Of a DNA stretch of 35,775 nucleotides, positions 21,627-32,600 are shown piece after piece (position 1 is the first letter of the stretch; every line of letters begins with the position of its first letter). This DNA is from Paulinella micropora (lineage: Eukaryota > Cercozoa > Imbricatea > Euglyphida). The notes below the pieces were generated by a model. It worked only from the letters and a program-made list of their open reading frames with translations. It did not search any database and was not told the DNA's origin. The translations under genes were made by a program, and so were the position numbers. Location: NCBI GenBank assembly GCA_009731375.1, contig BJOX01000043.1:1141391-1177165 (forward strand). Reading direction: 5' to 3'.

Positions 21627-21659
21627 TCTCTCTCGCTCTCATCTCTCTCTCTCTCCCTC

Positions 21660-21700
<41 letters not shown>

Positions 21701-21786
21701 GATCTCTCTCTCTCTCTCTCTCTCTCTTTATCTCTCTCTCTCTCTATATATATATATACGTGTGTGTGTGTGTGTGTGTGTTTGTG

Positions 21787-21830
<44 letters not shown>

Positions 21831-21839
21831 CATCCATCC

Positions 21840-21886
<47 letters not shown>

Positions 21887-22018
21887 CCTCTATCTACCTA
21901 CCTACCTATCTGTCTGCCCCTCTATCTGTCTCTACCTACCTACCTACCTAGCTACCTGCCTACCTACCTACCTTCCTACCTACCTACTTACCTACTTACC
22001 TACCTACCTACCCACCTG

Positions 22019-22056
<38 letters not shown>

Positions 22057-22065
22057 TCTTTCTCT

Positions 22066-22096
<31 letters not shown>
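21028..22096. repeat. Polypyrimidine field: (TATC)n, (TCTC)n, (GT)n, (TACC)n
   Basis: About 1 kb of almost pure pyrimidine on the plus strand with a (GT)n island near 21762-21782 and a 10-N gap (21563-21572) after a C run. Block structure shows stepwise motif changes: TATC, then TCTA/TCTC, TTTC, TCGA and back to TATC. Confidence 0.95.
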
Positions 22097-22540
22097 AGGA
22101 TGGCATAAGAGATTTCCCTTCCATCTCCTCGTTCTACTCTATCCAGCTTGTGCCTGCAGCAAATAACATCGCCAAAGCAGAATAGGTAAGAGAGGCATTT
22201 AAATAATCATAATTTCGTGCATATGTTTGTGTTTTCAAAATTCCCGCCCCTATCTCTAAAGTGAATTTTGTTATTCGAGAGAGAGAGAGAGAGGGGGGGG
22301 GGGATCCAGAAAAAATATGTCGACGTCTCAGCCCCTGCCCCCTTTTTTTCTCCTGATTACAAAGAATATGTATACAAAAATATATTTACAAACATAATTC
22401 ATAACCCTCTTAACACTAACATACATAACAGTACGAAGCAGTTCGTGAAACAGTTTTTTATTTCATCTCTGTCCTCTGCCCCCCCCCCCCCCCCCCCCCT
22501 TNNNNNNNNNNTCTCTCTCTCTCTCTCTCTCTCTCTCTAG
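22097..22540. other. Unique patch with (GA)n-G run, poly(C), gap and (TC)n
   Basis: No gene seen. (GA)n followed by a G run at about 22278-22303, a C run at about 22479-22498, a 10-N gap at 22502-22511 and (TC)n to 22538. Confidence 0.7.
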
Positions 22541-22633
22541 GGCATGTCTTTGGATCAGGTAGTGTTTTATTGCGGTTGTTTGGCAAAAGCCGGCACAACG
22601 GAACGCGCTGTCGACAAATGCCTTCGATTGCTT

Positions 22634-22635
22634 GG

Positions 22636-22673
<38 letters not shown>

Positions 22674-22685
22674 CAGTAAGTAAGT

Positions 22686-22752
<67 letters not shown>
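22634..22752. repeat. (TAAG)n then (GA)n microsatellite
   Basis: About 13 GTAA/TAAG units with one GTCA variant, passing directly into about 30 GA units. Confidence 0.95.
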
Positions 22753-22756
<4 letters not shown>

Positions 22757-22787
22757 AGCTTCAAACCATGGCTTCAGCATGGTTATA

Positions 22788-22832
22788 TTATATTATAGTA
22801 TTATTATATTAATATTATATTATAGTATAATA
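22788..22832. repeat. Short TTATA-rich tract
   Basis: ATTAT-type units on the other side of the SINE, similar to the large array after 23101, so the SINE probably inserted into this array. Confidence 0.6.
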
Positions 22833-22919
22833 GTGCTTCTCTGTCAATGGCTGATGCATTTCTGCACATGCGCCTCCATCGTCTCACCCGTGAGGGGAGT
22901 ACGAAGAATTGACGATAGG

Positions 22920-23100
22920 CTCTAATGACACCCCCGCAAGGGCAGTTCCAACACTTCCAGACGGGCCGGTATGTTCAATGAAAATACTGGTCCAGAAATA
23001 GACCGGTATGTTCAATGAAAATACTGGTGGCACCGACGGGAATCGAACTGGCGACAGGGCCCAGATGGTAGAACTTGACCACTGGGCTATCACGGTGTCC
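22920..23100 (-). mobile_element. tRNA-derived SINE, copy 2, apparently full head
   Basis: Read on the minus strand from 23100: a tRNA-like head with Pol III A box TAGCCCAGTGG (23089-23079) and B box AGTTCGATTCC (23049-23039), 29 bases apart, ending GGTGCCACCAG, followed by a body with an imperfect 36-bp tandem duplication and the 3' end CATTAGAG. The acceptor stem does not pair well, so this is not a working tRNA. Bases 23054-22920 are identical by eye to 5564-5698. TTTT occurs in each body repeat, which could weaken Pol III transcription. Confidence 0.8.
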
Positions 23101-23790
23101 ATAATATTATAGTATAATATAATATAATATAATATAATATAATATAATTAATATAATATAATATAATATAATATAATATAATATAATATAATATAATATA
23201 CTATATTATATTATATTATATTATATTATATTATATTATATTATATTAATTATATTATATTATATTATTATATTATATTATATTATATTATATTACATTA
23301 TATTATATTATATTATATTATATTATATTACGTTACATTATATTACATTATATTATATTATATTATATTATATTATATTATATTATATTATATTATAATA
23401 TTATATTACATTATATTACATTATATTATATTATATTATATTTATTATATTATATTATATTATATTATATTATATTATATTATATTATATTATATTATAT
23501 TACATTACATTACATTACATTATATTACATTATATTATATTATATTATATTATATTATATTATATTATATTATATTACATTACATTATATTATATTACAT
23601 TATATTACATTACATACAACATTACATTATATTTATATTATATTTATATTATATTATATTATATTATATTATATTATATTATATTATATTATATTATATT
23701 ATATTATATTATATTATATTATATTATATTATATTATATTATATATATATATATTATATGTATATTATTTATATATATATATATATATAC
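23101..23790. repeat. (ATAAT)n switching to (ATATT)n pentanucleotide array
   Basis: About 690 bases. TATAA-type units to about 23200 flip to the reverse-complement TATAT/ATATT type, with a symmetric centre near ATATACTATAT. Later units vary to CATTA, and the end passes into (TA)n. Confidence 0.95.
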
Positions 23791-23829
23791 ATAATTACGA
23801 TTGATGGAAAACGATCAAGTAAGTTGGAG

Positions 23830-24126
<297 letters not shown>

Positions 24127-24217
24127 ATTATGCCATTCGAATTTTCTTCATTCATATTTCTTTACTCACAGGTCTGAGCCCTTTGGCGCAACGTGTTGGT
24201 AGACAATTCATCAGAGA

Positions 24218-24297
<80 letters not shown>

Positions 24298-24445
24298 ATG
24301 CGGTAAAGGTTGGGCAATTATGCCCTTTGAATCTCATCATGCATCTTTCTTTATCTTTCTTTACTCACAGGTCGGAGCCCTTTGGCGCAACGTGTTGGAA
24401 GACTTTCCACCATATCACTAGCGCAATCATGCACTCGACCTCGTA

Positions 24446-24532
<87 letters not shown>

Positions 24533-24575
24533 GTCATGTCACCAGCGCAATAATGCACTCGACCTCGTGGCTCGC
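24127..24575. repeat. Duplicated unique segments separated by (GA)n and (CT)n
   Basis: A segment at about 24127-24212 recurs at about 24319-24408, sharing TTTCTTTACTCACAGGTC, GAGCCCTTTGGCGCAACG and TGTTGG. A second segment at about 24414-24449 recurs at about 24537-24572 (GCGCAATNATGCACTCGACC). Between the copies are (GA)n at 24210-24293 and (CT)n at about 24450-24529. Confidence 0.8.
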
Positions 24576-24581
24576 CTGCCT

Positions 24582-24619
24582 GCCTTCCTTCCTTCCTTCC
24601 TTCCTTCCTTCCTTCCTTC

Positions 24620-24669
<50 letters not shown>

Positions 24670-24724
24670 CTCTTTCTTTCTTCCTTCCTTCCTTCCTTCC
24701 TTCCTTCCTTCCTTCCTTCCTTCC

Positions 24725-24767
<43 letters not shown>
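24582..24767. repeat. (TTCC)n/(TTTC)n then (TC)n polypyrimidine array
   Basis: TTCC units, then TTTC, then TTCC again, then TC, all pyrimidine on the plus strand. Confidence 0.95.
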
Positions 24768-24769
<2 letters not shown>

Positions 24770-25440
24770 CTTAAGACAACTGCAGTAAGGCAGAAAATCG
24801 TGCTTGGTGATCAGAATTCGATCGGTTTCACACTTTGCTACTTGGATATTGTTTCTAGTGTATCGAACTTACAGGTGCATACGTAAGTGAGTTGCATCTC
24901 GAACCCCAACCATGCGAAGAATCATTTGAATTCTGAGGTGGGGCCGGATGACAAAGACTCCTTTCCAAACATCTCTATTTCTGTCAGCTTGCCGGGGCCG
25001 CGACCGTCACAGGCGGCGAGGTAAGACCAAGAAAAGACTGATACTATCAAGAGCGGTGCCACTCGGCACAAGCTTAGGCTGTCAGAGTTGCACGTCGTCA
25101 CGAGAGACCGACGTGCGAACCAGCCTGAGGTGGCCAGTGGTTAGCATTCAATTGTCGAGTAATACAGCTAAGTCAGGTACTTTGCTAAAACTGATGAATG
25201 GTTTGGAGTGTAATCGACTCCTTGATATGGTCAGTATATACGGCGGTACTCCTTACCGGGAGGCTTCCAGCCGCCGGCCACTAGGGCCTAAGGCGAAAAT
25301 GGCAGGAGTATGGTATTGTGCTGCTTCAAGGTGCACAAAGCCTAGGAAGTCGACCCTTTTTCCGATGAGTAGGCCAGGTTTTCCACCAAACAACTTTTTT
25401 GCTTCAACTTCGTAGAGCTGAAAAGGCCGGAAGCATGTAA
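24768..25440. other. Unique spacer with an unassigned 155-codon open frame
   Basis: A plus-strand frame (ATG 24948 to about 25415) is rich in Arg, Ser and Cys and matches no family I know; its composition resembles chance reading of GC-moderate DNA. I see nothing else here. Confidence 0.35.
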
Positions 25441-26607
25441 CTTGAGAAGGATACGCACACGTGAATCTGACGCATCATCTCGAGAATCATCCCGCGGCAC
25501 AACGGTAATCATCACTGATCTTTTTTTGCTCTTTTCTCTCGACCTTTGTTCGCCCCGGCTGTTTTTACCTATGTTCGCCTACTGCCGGCCGCGGCGGTAT
25601 TACCGGTAATATTTCAACAAGTTGAAGATGATTAATATGACCATGAATCCCTACTAACATTGAATCATTGGTGATCATGAGTGACCCTCCGAGTCCGACG
25701 GTACTGATTCAGTAGTAGTAGTACCGGCCGTGCCCGCACGCCGGTAACAACATTATGAACACTGTCGGTAACTTGATCACTGCCACCCGGTGACTCTTGT
25801 TTTTTTTACGCAACACTGTTTTAATAAACTACTCTGGCCTTGTTGACTCAGTGGTGGCACGGGTCGGATAGGGCAGCTTGAATGAGTATGATAAGGAGGC
25901 TTACTCAGAGTCCGGATAGGGCAGCTTGAATGAGTATGATAAGGAGGCTTACTCAGAGTCCGAGTCGGCCCGACTGAACCGTCCTTATACCCGGGCCGGT
26001 CACTACCGCCGACGGCGACTACTGCGCCGGGCGATCATATTGTACCATGAGGCGATGCCTGATTAAAATCTGTCTGTGTGGCCAAACCAAACTGCCAAAC
26101 TCCTAGCCTGATAATAGTAAGTCATCGTTGATAATAATCAATTATTAATATTGATAATATATAATATAACATTATCAATAATCTGTAACCGGAACAGCTA
26201 CTCTGACATTTAGTCGTACCTCAACTGGAGAGGGGCAGACCAAGCATAAGAGTCAAGTAACGACAAGCCGGACAACACTTGATGCCACTATGTAATGTAC
26301 GGGCCGGCCGACAATCCCTTTGCCCCCTTGGGGGAAGCCGATGTAAGCGGTCGACCCCCACGCCAAAGACTGACTCCTCATTCGAAGGCGCCCTCGACCG
26401 ACCGATACATGACATGAAGCATCCCGGCTGTCGAATAAGTAAAAATAATTGGTCCACGTCCAGTGCGAGTCTCCCATGAGAACTCGTGCCCCCGAGCCTA
26501 GCTCTTTCACCTCAGGCATTAAAAGAAATGCCCCGTCTTGATCTCCCCTTTCCCGTAGAAAAATCAAAGTAGCCAATGATCCGTAAGCGACATCAGACTT
26601 CGTAGCT
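25441..26607 (-). other. 3' non-coding region of copy B, probable 3' LTR
   Basis: About 1.17 kb downstream of copy B's stop. In the element's sense a purine-rich GGGAAAGGGGAGATCAAGA (about 26557-26539) could be a polypurine tract marking the LTR start. Farther down are a 48-bp tandem duplication and AT-rich DNA near 26120-26190. LTR ends cannot be set without the 5' copy. An open frame at 26576-26253 is probably chance. Confidence 0.4.
25865..25960. repeat. 48-bp perfect tandem duplication
   Basis: Two identical 48-bp units (25865-25912 and 25913-25960) beginning CGGATAGGGCAGCTTGAATG, located in the presumed 3' LTR/UTR of copy B. Confidence 0.9.
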
Positions 26608-29600
26608 TCACGTTTTGACTTGTTTCCGAGGTCGTCCTCGACCCCTGTGCTCTACTGCTTCCGACTGCGTCTCTTTAGCCCTTCTCTTCTTCGCCGCCAC
26701 TTCTTTCTCACATCTTGGTGCACCTATCAACAAAAATGATATGCCCGCACTTTGGACTTCGTCCCAAATACGAAGCGGAATCCTCCTTTCCTCTGTTAAC
26801 TCGAACGGCATATCCAACACCACCCTTGGCATCATTTGCACCGTCCATGGTGTAAAATCCTCATCGTCCTTCTCGATGGACGCATCCCACTGCTCCAAAT
26901 CTTTGCCGTCTCGAAATACTGGCGCAAAGATTCTTTCCCGCGTCATATCAATAACACTCTTGCTCCTCCAAAAGTGCATTGTCGGAGCAAGTCCCAACGC
27001 AGCCCGTACCCGCGTTCTAGGCTGTACATACGTAACCTGCATTAAAAAGAAATAATCAAAGTCCTTATCCATGACCGTATCCTCGTGCGGTCGACATAGA
27101 TAGAACTTATCAACCTGCCAGTCGATCTTAGCCACTTCCTTACCGGCTATCCACGGTTTCTTCCATACCGTGCCTTTCCGATCCGACATTTCCGATGACT
27201 TCGGAATTTCCCTCCCATCTTTGACGTCTACCTTGACGTCCGAAGCCGAACGATCCTGTTGTCCAGCATTCCTGGCCTCAGCCTTTTCTTCCTTCTGTTG
27301 CTTTCGCAACGCCTCCTCACGCTCCTTGCGCGTAAGCAATGCTGGCGGCTGTCTAAACGCTGGTGCAATACGCCTCAGCGCTTGTTCCTCATTCTCGTCC
27401 TCCAGCAAATAAGGACTGAACTTCGCCAACCGACGAACATGAACAATCTGTTCCCTTCCACGTGCCCCCGTAGGTGCAATCTTGTAATTGTACGCACCCG
27501 TCTGACGTACTATCTTAAATGGCCCATGCCACTTATTGTAAAACTTAATCGATACCCCTTTCGGTACCGTCGGTACATACAGCAACACTGTATCACCTTC
27601 CTTGTACTCCACATGAGAGTACTTGCCCATTTCCTGTTCCCGCTGAACCTCTCTCAGCGTCTCCCGACACTTCTCAATCGCACTCCGTGCTTCCGCGATC
27701 GCTCGTAAGCGAACTCCTAACAGTTCACACGGTTCCCACTTATCAGGCGGAAACAACAGTTCCGTCGGCGTGTTTAACGCCCGTCCATAGACCACCTGAT
27801 GCGGACTGACACCCCGCGCGTGTCCGCCTAACGACGCCGAAGCTAAATTGTTGACAGCAAACGTGAACATAGGTACCACATATACCCAGTTAAGCTGGCT
27901 GTTCTTACAATAAGTCTTCAACGCTGCCTTCAACGTCCTGTGAACGCGTTCAATCTTACCATTCGCCATTGGGTTAAAAGCAGTCACATACTGCCAATCG
28001 AACCCAAAGAACTTGGCAATCCTTTGCGAAACCTCATTCGCGAAACTCGTTCCTCTATCCGAAATAATCCTTCTCGGTATCCCAATACGGCCGAATACCT
28101 GATCAATCAGCGCCGCCGCTGTCACTTCCGCTGTCACATCCGTAACAGGGACAGTAATGACATAATTGGAAGTTCGATCAATAACCGTTAAGAGATATTT
28201 GAATTTTTCCGTTCCCGCCTCTGGAAAAGGACCCACATGATCGATATGCAAGGTATCGAAAATATCCAGAGTGATATCATATTCACCCTTAAGCCCCATC
28301 TTCGGCCTATATGGCAACTTAGCCATCTGACAATGAGGACAACCCTTCACAAACTCCTTAACCCGTTCTCCCAGGTTATTCCACCAAAAACGTCTCCTTA
28401 ACGACCACGTCATCCTTTCCACCCCCGGGTGGCTCTGCATAGGACAATGATGCGCCGCAATTAACAAAGACGTTCTGAGTTCCTGCGGAACCCATAACAA
28501 CCATCGATCCTCCTCATTGGTATATACGCCATCTTTTCCCATATACCAAAGGAGTCCATCCTTTAGTACCAAGCACCGTTTGAGTTTCCTTATGTCAATG
28601 TCCTCGGGCCTTGCCTGTGGATTGAGCAGATGTTCTCTCAACTCCTTATACTCCGTACTTTCCTTTGTGAAAGTCCGAAAAGTTTCCACCGACGCCAGTC
28701 TGACTGCCGTGTCAGTTTCCAACTGGAATCGAACCTTTTTCGGATGTGCCTCCGGCAACTGAAAAAGATGTTCCTCCTTAACTTTTTCTTCATCCTCCAA
28801 GTTAAGGCACATCGGGCCCTTCGGTAACAAGACCGCGTTAAAGGCACCCTGCCTTCCTTCCATAACATCCTCCCCCTCTTTCCTATCCGCGGTCCTTGCT
28901 TCCGCCCATAGGATATCCTCACACGCCTCTCTCGCGATCGGCGAGTAACAGCATGCACATTTGTCTCGTGCCGCTACCTCGACTGCTTCCAACGCAGACA
29001 CTTCCTCGCTGCGCGTGTCACGTTGATTGTTATTATGCGTGAACGGATGATACCAAAGCCCCGATGGCAACTTGGTGTCTTCCGCTCCCTGTTCCTCCCA
29101 ATCATGTAGATCCACATCATGACCCATGATTGCGAACACCGCCCCCGGCGTTCGAAATTCAAACTGTGCCATTCGCACCTCCTTGACCGTATTACGTCGC
29201 TGTAAATCATCAACGGCCTTATCCTTCTGTCCACTCTTGTCCTCATACCGAGAACAAAAATCAGGGACAACATTCCTTTTGCCCTTGATGTAATGAATGG
29301 TGAAGTCATACTCCGCCAATTCCAACTGCCACCTGGCCAACCTACCTGTATGATCTCCAGACATGAGCCATAGCAGGTTATGATGGTCCGTTCTAACCAA
29401 AATGTTAGGAGTACCCCACAGGTATTCCCGCAACCTCTGGAAAGCCCACACTATAGCGAGTGCTTCCCGCTGCCTTGTGCAGTATTCCTTTTCCGCCGGT
29501 ATCAGCTGCCGGCTGATGAACATAACGGGCCGCAACTGCCCAATGGACTTGTCCATCTGTTGAAGCACCGCTCCTACCGCGTACGAAGACGCGTCAGTGT

Positions 29601-32600
29601 CGAGCACGAACTGTTCCTTCCAGTCAGGTAACATAAGAACTCGACCTCCCTGCCTTGGGTCTTTAGCGATCTCATCCTTGAGCTCCGCTATCACTCTCGT
29701 GACTTCCTCCGGCCATGGGTCGTCCCCGACCCCTTGCTTCAGGAATTTCCTGACCACCGCTACTCTTTCCGCAAACCCCGGAATGAATTCACCATAATAC
29801 TGAGCCAGCGATATAAAGGAATGTAAGTCCGTCCGAGTCTTTGGCATCGGCATAGACGCTACATAGTTCCTCTTTTCATATGCAATCGCACACCGACCCT
29901 CTGAGATCTCATATCCCAGGTACTGTATCTTTCTTTGTGCGAAGTCACATTTCTGTGCATTCAAGCGCAATCCAAACGCGCTTATACGTCGCAAGACGTC
30001 CTGCACGTGTTCCACGTGTTTCTCCATACTCTCTGAATAAATGATAATATCATCTATGTAACAGAAAGCATAATCCTCCGTCGACCCAAGACGAACCACC
30101 GTCGCCTCATCGTCGTACTCCTTCCCCAGCATCTTAGTCATAGCATGCTGAAATAGACCCGGAGAGCACTTAAGACCCATCGGTAATACCTTCCACACGT
30201 ATGTAGTCATTCCGACCATAAACGCTGTGAGATACCGACATGACTCATTAAGAGGGATTTGCCAAAACCCGCTCTTAAGATCAAGCGTAGTATACACCTT
30301 CGCATGCTTGAGCCGGTTGATCCCCTTCCTGAGATCCGGTACCGGTGTCTCGATCTGCTTCAGAATCTTATTGATCCTATAGTAATTGATACACATACGT
30401 AAGGACCCATCCGGCTTGGGCGCCATACGCACAGGTGAAGACACCTCCGATAAGCGTGCCTCAATGATGTCCTTCTCCAAAAGCTCCTGAGTGATTTCCC
30501 GAGCCATCCGATCCTCGTGATAGCTCATACGTGACGGTCTCCTGTGACCCACCACGTCTTCACCCAGCTTCCGTCCAAAGTTAGCCTCGTAACCCCGAAC
30601 AGAGCCCGCCTCAAGAGGCCCAAATACCTCCATATTATTCTCCAAGATACCCTTGAGGGCATCTCGCTCCTTCATAGTACCTTCCCAAGTACTATATTTC
30701 TCCGCAATAGCCTTTTCCGCGGCTATCCTAGCCTCCTCAATCTCCTTATGAGAGGCCTTACGTGATAACTGCGCCACATCCTCCATCGGAATAGGCCGCT
30801 CATCCTCACGTACCATCGTCCCATGGTACCTAGTTTCCTCCTTGCCTCTCCACTGGGCAAGCTGTGCCACATGATCTATGATAATGGCATATTGCATTGC
30901 ATGCGTGCGGTGATATATACCCGATATCCAAGAGAAGGCTTGCTTTCTCACATCCGCCATCTCACGTTGCATTAACTTGGCCCCATAAGCCAACGCCTTC
31001 TCCTTCGTCCCCAATCGTAAAGCCAAGACCAGCTTATGGCCTCTATGTGGGATCGGGACCGGGTCATCAATAAGATGATCCTCTATATCCTGCCACCACA
31101 TTTCCGTCCGAGTTCCCACTGGGATGACTATAGTGAAATCATCCACCGATAGCCTGTTTTTCAAGACCTCCTTAATGGCCTTGACTCCCTTAGGGAAAAA
31201 CAAATTATCATCCCAGTGACTCTTCAAGAAGGCTTCTACGATCGGCTTAGGCTGCTTGACCGGCAGCTTATGTTGGGTAACATTCCAAACCACATGAGAC
31301 GTCGTGGTCGAATGCACATCTATATAGACATGCTGATCACCGGCATCCTCCATGCCCGCAATCGTACCCCGCAACAATTCCGCTTTTGCTGCGTAGAGGT
31401 GTTCCAACCTCGCGTCTATCGCGGCCACTACCGCCTCATCCTTTGCGGAATCCCTACAGTCCACGTTCACGACCCTCACGTCGCGTGGGTCCCTGTAGGC
31501 CCAGCCAAAGGTTGTGGTCATGACATATTCCGTCTCCTGTATCTTGTCGTCAGAATTGTCAGCAACCACACTTGCTTCCCCAGAGTCCCCCGACTCTACT
31601 GTGCATACATGGAAGAACGAGGCTGTTACAGGCTCCTGAATGTGGGGTGTGACCGAAGGCTCCGTGCCCTCGGACACCACCTTTGTCCACCCCCAGTCAG
31701 CGCGCATGACTGGTGAGACACTCACATCCAAATCGTGCGCTACCGCACATTGGCCTTCCCGCCGTAAAGGTTCATACGGTACTACCTCGTACCGCGGAGC
31801 CACCTCGGATCCACCGTACTGCACCACGTTCAGATCCGTATAAATCCGAGCGTGCATTCGTCTGAGGTTCCGCAGCCCCAACAGGAGACCACCAGCAAAG
31901 GCTGGGACGACCCAAAACCGATGAGAGAAAGACTTCCCGTCTTTCAAAAGGAACGTAAGCATGACTGACCCTGAGACCCCGGTCATGCCTCCCACTCCCT
32001 TGATCCTCAACCGACACGGCCGAAACCCGTGTCTAAACCATGGTTCCCTGCTCCATAGTTCAATAAATTCCTTCCCGAGTACATTCAGAGATGCCATTGT
32101 ATCATTGCCCACAATGCATTCCTGCTGTACATCCTCAATAAAAATTTTAGTGAATAATAAAGGCAATTCAGCTTTCCCCGGGCCACACCCGTCCGCTGAA
32201 AGTGCTTCATAACCACCAAAATATTTACTATCAAGCGCCTCCGACGCTAACTCCACATTAAGGTCCGTGCCTTTATTCATCACCGGACATAGAGTGTCCC
32301 TGTGACTATCAAGGTCCTCAACCTGCTCATTCTGTCCATCCTGGCCTTCCAAGGCCACCGCGTCCGTAGCTTCCTGGACTCCCCGCGTTACCACGCGTGT
32401 CCTATCATCAAATCGCAGGTCATGAGTAACCATGTCGCCTCCGTGGCCGACAGGCAACTCACCCGACTTATTCTCCCTCCCGACCTCCGAGTCAGGCGCT
32501 GGGATTGCCTCCTGGGATCCCTGGCCCCGCACTTGCATTAATGCTTTGCCCTGCACATTCACCAACATGTCCACTAGCGTTATACCAAACGCCATACCCT

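Noticed and set aside
23030-23100. Functional tRNA gene on the minus strand
   Set aside because: A and B boxes are present, but the acceptor and anticodon stems do not pair properly, and the sequence continues into a body repeated at 5564-5698, so it is a SINE head.
24948-25415. Plus-strand 155-codon frame as a host gene
   Set aside because: No recognisable domain, chance-like composition and no clear signals; left as unassigned.
26253-26576. Minus-strand 107-codon frame downstream of copy B, as an env-like third ORF
   Set aside because: No signal peptide, membrane segment or domain; it is short and overlaps the probable LTR.
31216-31716. Plus-strand 166-codon frame inside copy B
   Set aside because: Antisense shadow of the well-supported Gag-Pol frame; the same applies to the plus-strand frames across 500-4700 and 26600-35600.
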